This document shows positions 35,914 through 44,572 of a stretch of DNA of 64,000 bases, piece after piece. Origin of the DNA: Thermocoleostomius sinensis A174 (GTDB taxonomy: Bacteria > Cyanobacteriota > Cyanobacteriia > Elainellales > Elainellaceae). Below the pieces are notes generated by a model. That model was not told the origin of the DNA. It ran no database searches and saw only the letters and a program-made list of their open reading frames with translations. A program made the position numbers and the translations under genes. Numbering within the stretch: position 1 is the first letter of the stretch; each line of letters starts with the position of its first letter. The stretch is from positions 2,395,026 through 2,459,025 of the forward strand of contig NZ_CP113797.1 of the NCBI RefSeq assembly GCF_026802175.1. Reading direction: 5' to 3'.

Positions 35914-36447
35914 ATTGAGTACTCCTCCTTCTTGCTTTGTGGCTTTCGAGTTCCATTTTTCAAGGTTTTCGGAGTTTGTCCCATCTGTCTGTAGTTCGAA
36001 TCTAGTAGATTTAACTGGGGCCCTTAAGCAATACTTACAGATAGGCGTTAGTTAGAAATACTTGGTTCAATCTGAATTGCCGATCGTTGTGTTCATTGCG
36101 GATAAACAGGAGGAAATCGGTAGTGTTGTCTATCACAAAATCGCTAAACGATCGGCGTCTAGCTTTGAAATTTATGATGGACTAGAGATAGATTTCAATC
36201 AATAAATTGAGATATTTATAATTCTCAATTTGAAGATTTTGAAGATTCGCACTTTGAGTAAGAATCAATGAACCTCATTGAATACCTATCATTAAGCACA
36301 ATATTCTAATTTCGCTTTAATTTTATGCAGCTGTAGTTTTGTCTCTGCTATCGTTCAGCCTTGACGCATAGACAATCGTTGCTTCCATATCAGCCGGATT
36401 TGCTACGATCGTTGGCGTAGACAGTCTAACAAGATGGAGCAATACGG
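35914..36447. other. divergent intergenic region with AT-rich palindrome
   Basis: 534 bp between the PRC/DUF2382 gene (minus) and the small 69-aa gene (plus). It contains an inverted repeat aattgaga (36205-36212) with tctcaatt (36223-36230) in AT-rich DNA, followed by ttgaagat repeats. No gene was recognised. Confidence 0.45.
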
Positions 36448-36657
36448 ATGTTCCTTGATGAACTAGCGCCAGTTTTTAAAGAACTGACAGGAAATCCTGT
36501 AGCATTTCTGGGTGGATTTGTGTCTGGATTACTGCGGCTTAATCTAGCCGAAGACCCTGTGAAATCCTGGCTTGATCAACAAGCAGGGGGATCTTCTTAC
36601 ACGCCAACTTCTATCAGCAGCAACGGCAATGGTCCTCAAACGATTTCGATCGAGTAG
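36448..36657 (+). CDS. small conserved cyanobacterial protein (69 aa)
   Basis: A 69-residue protein: FLDELAPVFKELTGNPVAFL, then GGFVSGLLRLNLAEDPVKSWLDQQ and a Ser/Asn-rich tail. The first 45 residues form an amphipathic or hydrophobic helix pair. I recognise this as a small protein of the type widely found in cyanobacteria, but no function is known. Support for a real gene comes from a plausible ATG, a monocistronic position and a strong terminator at 36832-36864, although copy C of the dispersed repeat lies between. Confidence 0.75.
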   Translation: MFLDELAPVFKELTGNPVAFLGGFVSGLLRLNLAEDPVKSWLDQQAGGSSYTPTSISSNGNGPQTISIE

Positions 36658-36707
36658 TGCTGTGGCTAAGTGTTAAAATCTGCTTCAATCTTTTACCTAA
36701 ACCTAAT

Positions 36708-36800
36708 TCTCTATCTGGTTGTACCGTACACTGACCCCTCCCAACCTCCCGTTGGCAAGGGGAGGAGCCGCCAGCGGCAGGGTAAATGTGATGCCGCATG
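36708..36800 (+). repeat. dispersed repeat, copy C
   Basis: Full-length match to copy B (14420-14512) and core match to copy A (1309-1365 on the other strand). Elements: tctctatctggttgtac, gacccctcccaacctc, ggcaaggggaggagccgc, then cagcgg and gatgcc. It lies between the 69-aa gene and its terminator. Confidence 0.75.
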
Positions 36801-36831
36801 ACAAAGGAAAGTATAACCTACTAAACTCGTT

Positions 36832-36864
36832 AGAGCCTCTAATCGCGAATTAGTGGCTCTTTTT
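36832..36864 (+). terminator. strong intrinsic terminator
   Basis: Stem agagcc-t-ctaat (36832-36843) with attag-t-ggctct (36849-36860) around a short loop, followed by a T-run. Its polarity is plus, so it ends the transcript of the 69-aa gene and the repeat; it lies 36 bp from the convergent TPR gene stop. Confidence 0.85.
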
Positions 36865-36899
36865 AGGCAATTCATCTATACCAATAAAGCCAAACCCAA

Positions 36900-37706
36900 T
36901 CAATCCGCTGTGTCTGGTTGACTACCCACTAAGCTGGCCAACCAGCGTTCTACTTGCGCTCGCAACCGCACCGACGGATTCTTTTGAAAAGTGCTAGATT
37001 CGGGCAGTAGAGCTAAGGCACGCCGATAATCGGCAACAGCACAGTTCCAATCGCCCTGTAGGTGATGAGTACGACCGCGTTCTGCGTAAATGTGTCCTTC
37101 CAATTTGCCCAGACACAGAGCCAGTTCTAGGCTCTCGATCGCCCGATCATACATTTCTAGCTCACGAAAGGTAATGGCTTGATTAATCCAAGCGCGACTA
37201 TTGACTGGGTTCAAGTCAAGCGCCACATCATAATCAAGAATGGCTTCCAAAAACTGACCTTGAGCGGCATAGTAATTGGCACGATTGTTATAGGCACTGT
37301 CCAAGCGGGGGTTCAGTTCGATCGCCCGGTTATAGTCTGCAAGGGCCGCATCCGCTTGACCATTTTGGAAATACACTAATCCACGGTTGCTGTAATCGTT
37401 AGCACTGGTGGGATTACAGTCAATGAGATGGCTGAACAAAACGATGGCTTCAGTGTGATTCCCTTGCTGGGCTTCCGTCAGGGCTTGCTGCCGCAACAAA
37501 GCCCGCTGCTTAGCTGAGCTTAAACTCGACTGCACTGGGGGCTGGTGTGTGGAAGGTTTAGCAGGCTTAGCGGCTTCTCCTAATCTTGCTTGCCAATGCT
37601 TTTGAACACAACCGATAGTGCTGCACGCCTTAGCCACGGCTGGCTTGAGGAAGCGGCTATTGAGACCGATGCGACGAGTTTGACTAGCGAAAGAGTATGT
37701 ATTCAT
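36900..37706 (-). CDS. tetratricopeptide repeat protein
   Basis: A 268-residue protein with about five TPR units from residue 75 to 230: ALTEAQQGNHTEAIVLFSHL, SANDYSNRGLVYFQNGQADA, SAYNNRANYYAAQGQFLEAI, SRAWINQAITFRELEMYDRA and HIYAERGRTHHLQGDWNCAV. The N-terminal 60 residues are basic and Gln/Pro-rich with no signal peptide. It is a protein-interaction scaffold; partners are unknown. The ATG at 37706 has a gagga site just upstream; the in-frame Met nine codons earlier (37733) is less likely. Confidence 0.85.
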   Translation of the reverse strand: MNTYSFASQTRRIGLNSRFLKPAVAKACSTIGCVQKHWQARLGEAAKPAKPSTHQPPVQSSLSSAKQRALLRQQALTEAQQGNHTEAIVLFSHLIDCNPTSANDYSNRGLVYFQNGQADAALADYNRAIELNPRLDSAYNNRANYYAAQGQFLEAILDYDVALDLNPVNSRAWINQAITFRELEMYDRAIESLELALCLGKLEGHIYAERGRTHHLQGDWNCAVADYRRALALLPESSTFQKNPSVRLRAQVERWLASLVGSQPDTAD

Positions 37707-38650
37707 GCTGTCCTCACGGTGTGTACAGCCCAACAGAATTTTCGATGCTATGGCGCCTCGATATCTAGTGTCTGGCTTTTCGTCTAACGAAACATCCTTC
37801 TGTATGTCACTTAATAGGGCGTCTGACGAGGAAGTGTAAGGTTGAAAGTACGGAAATAGAAATCAGGGTGCTAAGGGACTTCAGGAAGCGAGGAAATCGT
37901 GTTTAGGTTGAATCATGGCGGTTCCACCCCTGGATTACATCTGGCTATTATCAGTAGTATTGCGGAAAAACTTCAGTCAATTCGTGAAATTTTCCGGAGG
38001 CTAAAGGGAAGAATTTATAAAACTGTGATGAACTTTGAAGCGGTATGAATTGACAAGTGCCTCATTTATACTCTTCGAGGTCTAAGGGCGATCGATTCGG
38101 AGAGTTCGTTTAAAGTCACTACGAATCAACACTGGCAAAGTCAAGAGGCATCAGGCAATACGGTCTACCGAAGGACATTGAACTACCGGGAGCACCACTG
38201 TACCGCTTTAAAAATTGGTCTCAAAAACGAAAAGTTGGTTTCAAAAACGCAGCTTTTTGGTCTGGTAACTCTAGGTGGAACTGATCACTGCAACCCGAAG
38301 ATAAAATTTTGACCACTGAACGTGAAACCCTTGAAGCTCACATTGGCAAGTGGCATCAAGCCGAAGAAGATTCGTCAACTGATTGAGTGTGGTTTTGGCT
38401 GCAAGCGTTTATCAAGATCAATGAATCTGCAATAAATCTTTACTTATTCTATCGATTCTGCCCTGTTTTTCAACCCTCAGATGATAAGTGAATCGAAGCA
38501 ACGGTGACGAAATTCACCAGAATGCTTTATAAGGAGTTGGTAAGAAGCTTTACAAAATGATAAGGTTTACTCTCAGTAACACGTTTTGCAGGTTGGTGCC
38601 CTCCCTCGAACGTGTGAACCTGGACGACTAAATGAAGGAGTGTGAAAACG
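37707..38650. other. long intergenic region upstream of crtR
   Basis: About 0.94 kb between divergent genes with no ORF I can support. A local near-duplicate ttggt-tcaaaaacg lies at 38215-38255. Part of this may be decayed sequence. The crtR promoter must lie at its right end; no operator was recognised. Confidence 0.45.
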
Positions 38651-39604
38651 ATGTCGGAGGCAGTGAAGCCCCTGACTGTGCCAAAGGAGCTATTGGGCCC
38701 ACCGGGTGACGTAAACCCTACCCTGTTGATGTTTGTAGCAGCCGTTGTCTTAGTTGCCGTGTCAACATCTGGTCATTGGCTGTGGAACTTTCCAGATTGG
38801 TATTGTTTTCTCAGCAATACGATCGCCCTGCATCTGGTAGGGACAGTCATTCACGATGCTTCGCATAATGTGGCCCATCGCGATCGCTTGATGAATTCGC
38901 TGTTAGGTCACGGCAGTGCGCTGATGTTAGGTTTTTCCTTCCCGGTTTTTACACGGGTACACATGCAACATCATGCAAATGTAAACGACCCAGACAATGA
39001 CCCAGATCATTTTGTTTCAACGGGTGGGCCACTCTGGCTAATTGCACCCCGTTTTTTCTATCACGAAGTATTTTTCTTTAAACGCAAATTGTGGCGAAAA
39101 TACGAGTTATTGGAGTGGCTGTTCGATCGCTCTGTATTTGTGGCGATCGTTTGTTTGGCAATTCATTTTAATTTTTTGGATTACCTGTTTAATTTCTGGT
39201 TCTCGCCAGCCTTGGTAGTGGGGTTGGCGCTGGGATTATTTTTTGATTATTTACCTCATCGTCCGTTTCAAGAGCGCAACCGTTGGAAAAACGCTAGGGT
39301 GTATCCCAGTCCCATTCTCAACCTGCTGATTATGGGGCAGAATTATCACTTGATCCATCACCTCTGGCCGTCCATTCCTTGGTATAATTACCAACCTGCT
39401 TACCGAGCAACTCGTCCCTTACTTGACTCTAAGGGCTGTCATCAGACACTGGGACTGCTTCAGGGCAAAGACTTCTGGAGCTTTTTGTACGATGTGTTTC
39501 TTGGCATCCGCTTTCACGGACACACTACTTCTACTCAGGGGTTCACCGACCAAGCGATCGATGAGATGTCAACCGCCGATTCGCCTGAACCTACCTCTAA
39601 GTGA
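38651..39604 (+). CDS. crtR: beta-carotene hydroxylase (CrtR-type di-iron)
   Basis: A 317-residue membrane hydroxylase of the desaturase superfamily. Histidine clusters are HDASHNVAH (about 73-81), HMQHHANVNDPDNDPDH (about 112-128) and HLIHHLWPSIPWYNY (about 237-251), with DYLPHRPFQERNRWKNARVY, which closely matches cyanobacterial CrtR. It adds 3-hydroxyl groups to beta-carotene or its derivatives, leading to zeaxanthin. Zeaxanthin and 3'-hydroxyechinenone are photoprotective, and the latter is the natural OCP pigment, which links it functionally to the OCP block 29 kb away. The ATG at 38651 has an aaggag site 10 nt upstream; a GTG at 38642 would be too close to it. Confidence 0.92.
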   Translation: MSEAVKPLTVPKELLGPPGDVNPTLLMFVAAVVLVAVSTSGHWLWNFPDWYCFLSNTIALHLVGTVIHDASHNVAHRDRLMNSLLGHGSALMLGFSFPVFTRVHMQHHANVNDPDNDPDHFVSTGGPLWLIAPRFFYHEVFFFKRKLWRKYELLEWLFDRSVFVAIVCLAIHFNFLDYLFNFWFSPALVVGLALGLFFDYLPHRPFQERNRWKNARVYPSPILNLLIMGQNYHLIHHLWPSIPWYNYQPAYRATRPLLDSKGCHQTLGLLQGKDFWSFLYDVFLGIRFHGHTTSTQGFTDQAIDEMSTADSPEPTSK

Positions 39605-40099
39605 CAGCGGTCAAGTGTAAATCTGAGGTTCGCAGAGTTTTGTAGGGTGGGCAATGCTCACCTTGCATTGCAGTTGCTCAAATGGTGTGAAGCAGGCAAG
39701 ACGAACGCAGTAGGTCGATCGGTCAAGGAAAGCTTTCATTCAAACTTATTCAAACTATAAGTGTGGCAAGGCAAGCAAGTCCAGCGCTTCATCACAAATT
39801 GCCTGTTGTTTAAGTTGTTGTGTAATTTATTACAAAGTTTAGCTCGTTGCTATACCCAACGTCAAAAGTTGCAACACACCCAAATCCTGCTAAACGCGAT
39901 TGGTAGTGCAAGCGCTAAGCCGAGATTGTTTAAACGCCAAAGTTTTTGAGACACAGCAAAAAAAGTCCGGACATAATAAAATCGCTATGTAATACACTGT
40001 ATTGCAACCGTATAATTACGTATTTCCTTATGTCTAGTAAAAAGGTGCATTACTCGACAATGTTTAGCTTGAGTTATTTAAACTGTCTACTGATTTTTT
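39605..40099. other. intergenic region with a gtagggtgggcaatgc motif
   Basis: 495 bp. At 39642-39663 lies gtagggtgggcaatgctcacc, a motif I know as a widespread dispersed repeat in bacterial and cyanobacterial genomes. A 62-codon frame from a GTG at 39761 has no recognisable family and is not called. Confidence 0.45.
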
Positions 40100-41191
40100 A
40101 TGCTAGTAAGCACTGAAATTGCCAAAGCTCCCGCGTGTAAGCGTTTGATCAAACTATGGGAGGATCGTTACACCCCCAACTTATTTGCCCTTACTTCAGC
40201 GCAAGCCCCCTGGGTCTTTAGTGAATTACTCGAAGCATCGTCTCCTGAAGGTCGAGCGATTACCGTATCTAAATTGCAAGAACCACTGATGAATCTTAGA
40301 TGTGAGCTTGCTGTTATTCAGGCGAAAATGCTTTATGAGTACATCTCAGATGTGCTGAATTTACGAGAAGCCAGGCAACTCACGGAATGCGCCCTTCAGC
40401 TTTACATAAAATTGCTAGAGCTTTACCAGCAACCTACGTCGATCGAGACTCCGGTTTTGAGTGGTCTATATACAGATATCGGCGATACATCCCTTGCAGT
40501 TTGGGGAATTCCAGACATTGAAGCACTCGCTACAGCAGTAGAGCCAGCACTGCTACAGCTTCAGAAGCAACATGTGGCGTCGATGGACTGGCGTGCACTC
40601 GGCTTCATGACCACTCAGTTAAACTTCACGAACAATTTGCTTCTCCAGAAATTGACACCGATAGAACAAGTGTTAATCACTCCCTACTTCAAGTTTGTAG
40701 AAGAACAAGTCGCTATTCCCTGGAAACGAATTTGTGCAGCAGCGGCCAGACATGCAGCAGATTCACCTAGGTTAATTGTGGTAGAGCAAATGTTGCCGGT
40801 CTCACTCGATGTTGCTTGGTCAGTCTATCGCTATCTATCTTGCCAATTTCCTAACCATTGCAGTCGTAGAGGAACGCTAAACAATCCGGCTGTGATTCAT
40901 TCCTGTATTCGAGACCTAGAAATGTTCCAAGCGTATCTGTGGCTCTCTGTCCTAGAAGAAAGCCTTTTATCTGTTAAACAGGAACTCGTTACCTTGTGCG
41001 TTATGGTCATGGAAAGCGTCGAGATAGCGGAAGCGTTCTTCATTAAAGCAATCCAACTGTTGATGGACGAAATTCTTAGCCGTGTCAGCTTAGACCAAAA
41101 AGATCTCTTACTGCCTTATATCGAAGGAATCCAGCAAGCATTTTATGTCAAGCGTGGACGCTTAGGAATTGTGAGTCAGGAAACCGCTTAG
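40100..41191 (+). CDS. conserved hypothetical helical protein (363 aa)
   Basis: I do not recognise this family. The protein is soluble and almost entirely helical, with no signal peptide or membrane segment. Notable stretches are RLIKLWEDRYTPNLFALTSA, EARQLTECALQLYIKLLELY, LLLQKLTPIEQVLITPYFKFV and IRDLEMFQAYLWLSVLEESL. The even helix distribution suggests an alpha-solenoid or phycobilisome-lyase-like fold, but no known motif supports this. It is monocistronic with its own upstream region. Codon use resembles neighbours and the long open frame makes it a real gene. Confidence 0.75.
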   Translation: MLVSTEIAKAPACKRLIKLWEDRYTPNLFALTSAQAPWVFSELLEASSPEGRAITVSKLQEPLMNLRCELAVIQAKMLYEYISDVLNLREARQLTECALQLYIKLLELYQQPTSIETPVLSGLYTDIGDTSLAVWGIPDIEALATAVEPALLQLQKQHVASMDWRALGFMTTQLNFTNNLLLQKLTPIEQVLITPYFKFVEEQVAIPWKRICAAAARHAADSPRLIVVEQMLPVSLDVAWSVYRYLSCQFPNHCSRRGTLNNPAVIHSCIRDLEMFQAYLWLSVLEESLLSVKQELVTLCVMVMESVEIAEAFFIKAIQLLMDEILSRVSLDQKDLLLPYIEGIQQAFYVKRGRLGIVSQETA

Positions 41192-41749
41192 GTTAGACGG
41201 ACTTTGATACCTTCCCCTCATTTCCCTACTCCTGCTCCTACCCTTGGGCGATGGAGAGTCAGAGAATCACCCCGCGACTCCAGCAACACCCATTCTTCCA
41301 GCTCCGAGCTCCGCTGCTAGCAATGGGAAGGGACGTGGAGACCTACTCCTCCGTTTCGACTCCCCTGACCCAAATGGAGCAAAGGGGGTGGAAGATGAGG
41401 GGGCAATGAGTTGTCAGTTAATCAGCTTCTCATGCTCTAATGGTCTTAGTCCGCTTCACCTTTGTAACGTGTTTGATGATTTTAGTTGCTGCTTTCAGGA
41501 ATTAAGGAGGATGCCGCTGTAGTCTTATCATGGTTCAACCAACTAACCGAATGATACAGACGAACTTTGAGCTTAAAAGCGTTAGAGGCAAGCTTTGTGT
41601 AAAGACACGTTGCAGCTTATGTAAAGTCTTTTTCGGGGTAAATCAGAGCGATCCGTCGCTCTACTAGAGTAAAAGTAGATACTTCTATTGTTCGCTTCTT
41701 TTATCTAGTTCTTACAAGCATTTTTATCGATAGTTCGGGGGATCTGCAC
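41192..41749. other. intergenic region with dispersed-repeat sequence
   Basis: 558 bp. The left part (41220-41430) consists of C/T-rich and G/A-rich repeat sequence, giving a spurious 92-codon frame. The segment 41391-41430 is repeated at 44501-44541. The right part is upstream of the 187-aa gene. Confidence 0.5.
41391..41430 (+). repeat. gggg-caatgagttgt dispersed repeat, copy 1
   Basis: Shares gatg-ggggg, caatgagttgt-ag and aatcag-ttc with 44501-44541. The G-rich start belongs to the same class of spacer repeats as those near 3.1 and 57.1 kb. Confidence 0.55.
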
Positions 41750-42313
41750 GTGGCTGGTTTAGTATCTAGTGCATCACTGGTGCGTAATTTTGCTCAACGT
41801 TTTGAAAAGCCGTTTACTGGGCTATTTTTAACGGCTGGTTTATTTGTTACAGTGCATCCTGATGTGCTTCTTGACAGCAAGCTTGTCTCCGATCACACAC
41901 AACAGCTTTCAATTGCATCCTTTCAATCCGCAACATCAGATGTTGCGGCTGATGACATCATCGCTGATGGGGTGTATCTCTATGGTCAAGCATCAGAGCC
42001 AGATCAAATTGGTTCGACTTACCTGATCTTTGAAGTAGATCAAGGTCAAGTCGTGGGGGCATTCTATATGCCATATTCCTCATTTGACTGCTTCTATGGC
42101 AATGTGTACACCGATCGCCTAGCGCTGACAGTGATTGACAGCTACGAACGCACCTATCACCCTTACGCCATTGCATTGGAGCCGCAAGATGCTGTGGCCA
42201 TGGTTGGCAATGACCCGATCGCTCCCATGGGACTCGAAGGCTTCCACCAACTAACTGAACCCAGCGGAAATGACCTGCGATTGCTGTCTATTTGCCAATC
42301 AGACGTACAATAA
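41750..42313 (+). CDS. conserved cyanobacterial hypothetical protein, probably exported
   Basis: A 187-residue protein from a GTG start. The N-terminus (FTGLFLTAGLFVTVHPDVLL, about 22-41) is one hydrophobic segment, likely a signal anchor. The rest is beta-rich: DDIIADGVYLYGQASEPDQI, STYLIFEVDQGQVVGAFYMP and SSFDCFYGNVY. The YLIFEV-x-VVGAFYMPYSSFDCF stretch resembles a conserved domain seen in cyanobacterial proteins of unknown function. A small GNAT gene starts 35 bp after the stop, so they may form an operon. Function unknown. Confidence 0.7.
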   Translation: MAGLVSSASLVRNFAQRFEKPFTGLFLTAGLFVTVHPDVLLDSKLVSDHTQQLSIASFQSATSDVAADDIIADGVYLYGQASEPDQIGSTYLIFEVDQGQVVGAFYMPYSSFDCFYGNVYTDRLALTVIDSYERTYHPYAIALEPQDAVAMVGNDPIAPMGLEGFHQLTEPSGNDLRLLSICQSDVQ

Positions 42314-42337
42314 ACAGACACACACCAATCAGACGTA
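42296..42337 (+). repeat. 12-bp direct repeat at a gene junction
   Basis: caatcagacgta at 42296-42307 and 42326-42337, spaced 30 bp. The first copy overlaps the end of the 187-aa gene; the second lies just before the GNAT start. Confidence 0.6.
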
Positions 42338-42348
42338 TCACGCAACGC

Positions 42349-42786
42349 ATGGATGCACTAGTGCTTGAGATAGTTTCCTATGCAGAGGCAGCGTCTGCGG
42401 TTCGATTTGTACGACAAGCTGTTTTTCAGCAAGAGCAGCAAATTGATCCAGCCCTTGACTTCGACGGCTTGGATGAACTAGCGCAGCATGTGGTTGCCTA
42501 CAATAATACAGACCCAATTGGAACAGCCCGGATTCGACCGCTAAACGATCGGTCTGCAAAGCTGGAACGTGTGGCCGTGTTGTCGGCTTATCGAGGACGA
42601 GGGGTTGGCAAAGCCTTAACAGAGGCAGCGATCGAATTCCTCAGACAACAGAAATTTGTAGAGATCAGGCTCAATGCCCAACTCCACAGCAAGCTGTTTT
42701 ATCAAAAATTGGGGTTTGAGCCGCGTGGAGAAGAATTTGAGGAAGCGGGAATCCCTCATATTCAAATGTGGCGAGCATTGCAGTAG
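42349..42786 (+). CDS. GNAT family N-acetyltransferase
   Basis: A 145-residue acetyltransferase. Motif A, KLERVAVLSAYRGRGVGKAL, contains the R-G-x-G-x-G/A acetyl-CoA loop, and VEIRLNAQLHSKLFYQKLGF is motif B. FVRQAVFQQEQQIDPALDFDG matches the ElaA/YitI-like subgroup whose substrates are unknown. The frame is open upstream to 42292, but the ATG at 42349 fits the family length. It follows the 187-aa gene by 35 bp. Confidence 0.9.
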   Translation: MDALVLEIVSYAEAASAVRFVRQAVFQQEQQIDPALDFDGLDELAQHVVAYNNTDPIGTARIRPLNDRSAKLERVAVLSAYRGRGVGKALTEAAIEFLRQQKFVEIRLNAQLHSKLFYQKLGFEPRGEEFEEAGIPHIQMWRALQ

Positions 42787-43323
42787 GACTTGCTAAAAAA
42801 TTACATTTCAGCAGCGAACCCTGCCCATTTTTGTAAATGGTAGGCTTTGTATTGTGAAAGTTCAAACTGAGTAAATGTATTTTTAAATACGAAATCTCCC
42901 TCTTTAGGATGAGGCTGGTGTCGAGCTATCTATCTAAAAAGAGATAATTGACGAATAAATTTGCTTTCAAATCAATAGTACGATCGGTCTTTACTAAATA
43001 GGGATCAAACCAAACTCGGTAGGAATTCACGCTAAAAGCATTTGAAAACGTTCAAAAAACAAGAATTTTTCCGCTAATTCAATGAAAGCGTTAATTATTT
43101 TGAAGTCAATACAATTGCAGAAATTTAACAAAAAGTTAGAGTGGGGATCAGCCGTTTGCATGACTGATTTCAAGTAATTATGTAACTGAATATACGCATT
43201 TAGGTTAGTTGAAATTCAGGGAACAGTTTGCGATTATAGCAATGAAAGCAAAAGAGTTAGCAACAGTTTTTGTAATCTTGTTTACGGTTTTGTTCGTTTA
43301 GTTATGTAACTTAGAAGAAACTC
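42787..43323. other. AT-rich intergenic region
   Basis: 537 bp, markedly AT-rich. No protein gene, palindrome or repeat with strong support was seen. It precedes the small zinc-ribbon gene. Confidence 0.4.
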
Positions 43324-43512
43324 ATGAATACTCTTAATGAATGTCCTTGTTGCTCTGAACAACTCCTGCGTCATGCCCGTCATGGCCAGGTATACTGGTT
43401 TTGCCGCCACTGCCGTCAAGAAATGCCGAATTTGGTGACAGTAGTTTCATCCAATGACAAAAAAGCTGTTAATTCAAAGCAAGATTTATCCCATTTGTTG
43501 AATTTGGTTTAG
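43324..43512 (+). CDS. small zinc-ribbon protein (62 aa)
   Basis: A 62-residue protein. NECPCCSEQLLRHARHGQVYWF followed by CRHCRQEMP contains two CxxC knuckles (C8-x2-C11 area and C28-x2-C31), so it should bind one zinc ion. This N-terminal pattern is a recurrent small cyanobacterial protein type, often beside signalling genes. Function unknown, perhaps an adaptor or regulator. A hairpin with a T-run follows at 43599-43628. Confidence 0.8.
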   Translation: MNTLNECPCCSEQLLRHARHGQVYWFCRHCRQEMPNLVTVVSSNDKKAVNSKQDLSHLLNLV

Positions 43513-43598
43513 GACTCCTTGAAGTAGGGTAGTCTGCCATTGTCGCTCCATTACCTCTTATCCATTACCTCTTAATTGTTTGCGTTCAGCACTAGCAT

Positions 43599-43628
43599 GA
43601 GCCGGGAGTTTCTCGGCTCAATTGTTTT
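43599..43628 (+). terminator. intrinsic terminator after the zinc-ribbon gene
   Basis: Stem gagccg (43599-43604) with cggctc (43614-43619), followed by aattgttttt. It lies 87 bp after the stop and separates this gene from the rhomboid gene. Confidence 0.7.
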
Positions 43629-43721
43629 TGTTAGAATATAAAGCTTTTCAAAGAAAATTTTGCTTGTTGATGAAGCAGCGCTATAAAGTTGCTCAGATCT
43701 ACGTAGCTGCTGTGGTTCTTG

Positions 43722-44393
43722 ATGAATTTTGATTTATTGCTTTCCAATCCGCTAGCCTATCTCAAAATCTACTTATCGTCTGACAACTTCAATTTAGAAG
43801 AACAAGCGAGAGCCGTTGGCAATCTAATTGTGATTGCGTGGACGATCTATATTCTGGATTGGGGGATCGGTAAAGGAGCACTAGCCTGGTCGTTGGGGAT
43901 TCGTCCCCGCACAGTAGGTGGGCTATTAGGCATTCCTGTGGCTCCATTTTTGCATGGTTTAAGTAAAACCAAAGATGGTGAGCCAGACAATTCGCATATT
44001 GTTGGTAACACAATTGCTTTTGCTATTTTGGGTTTGTTTATTGCCCTGCAAGGATTGCGCCTGTTTTATGTTGTAACGATCGGTATTGTTTTGATTAGTA
44101 GCTTCGGAACGTGGTTATTTGGCAGAGAAGGTAGCATTCATGCCGGGGCAAGTGGCGTCACCTATGGTTACACTGGCTTTCTGCTTGTGTATGGTTTTAT
44201 TTCTAGAAATCCACTCGCTATCTTTTTAGGAGCACTGGCTTTTTTAATCAATTTAAGGCGAGGGTGGAGCATCAGCGGAGTTCTGCCAACTGACGCCGGT
44301 ATATCTTGGGAGATGCATCTGTTCGGCTTCTTAGGTGGAATTTTGATGGCCTACCTCATTACCTACGTCACGCTCAGTTGTTGTTCGCCATAG
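43722..44393 (+). CDS. rhomboid family intramembrane serine protease
   Basis: A 223-residue protein with six membrane helices. The rhomboid features are HIVGNTIAFAILG (with the helix-2 His and Asn), the catalytic serine in HAGASGVTYGYTGF (GxSG), and the catalytic His in EMHLFGFLGGILMAY. It would cleave single-pass membrane proteins within the bilayer. The loop between helices 1 and 2 (RPRTVGGLLGIPVAPFLH) is also family-like. A TTG directly before the ATG extends the frame by one codon; ATG 43722 is chosen. Its substrate is unknown. It is the second intramembrane protease in the window after rseP. Confidence 0.88.
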   Translation: MNFDLLLSNPLAYLKIYLSSDNFNLEEQARAVGNLIVIAWTIYILDWGIGKGALAWSLGIRPRTVGGLLGIPVAPFLHGLSKTKDGEPDNSHIVGNTIAFAILGLFIALQGLRLFYVVTIGIVLISSFGTWLFGREGSIHAGASGVTYGYTGFLLVYGFISRNPLAIFLGALAFLINLRRGWSISGVLPTDAGISWEMHLFGFLGGILMAYLITYVTLSCCSP

Positions 44394-44500
44394 CTTAATT
44401 AGCTGATAACCCTCGATGGACCTCACCTTAAATTCCTCTCCCAGAGAGGAGATGGGACTTTAGAGCCGTTCTCCCTTGCTCTCATGCGTGGGAGTAGAGG

Positions 44501-44541
44501 TTGGGGGATGGGGGAGCAATGAGTTGTTAGGCAATCAGGTT
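44501..44541 (+). repeat. gggg-caatgagttgt dispersed repeat, copy 2
   Basis: Matches 41391-41430. Directly upstream (44420-44500) is C/T-rich and G/A-rich palindromic sequence including a ctctcccagagag block, part of the same spacer-repeat class. Confidence 0.55.
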
Positions 44542-44572
44542 CGCCATAACTTCAAGGTATTTTTCCGAATAA

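Noticed and set aside
37707-38650. Degraded transposase or gene remnant upstream of crtR
   Set aside because: Translation in all frames I checked is broken after short stretches and matches no family I know.
39761-39949. 62-codon frame from GTG
   Set aside because: No recognisable family, no ribosome-binding site of note; sits in a spacer.
41244-41522. 92-codon frame
   Set aside because: Composed of spacer-repeat sequence; Pro/Ser/Gly-rich translation typical of such repeats.
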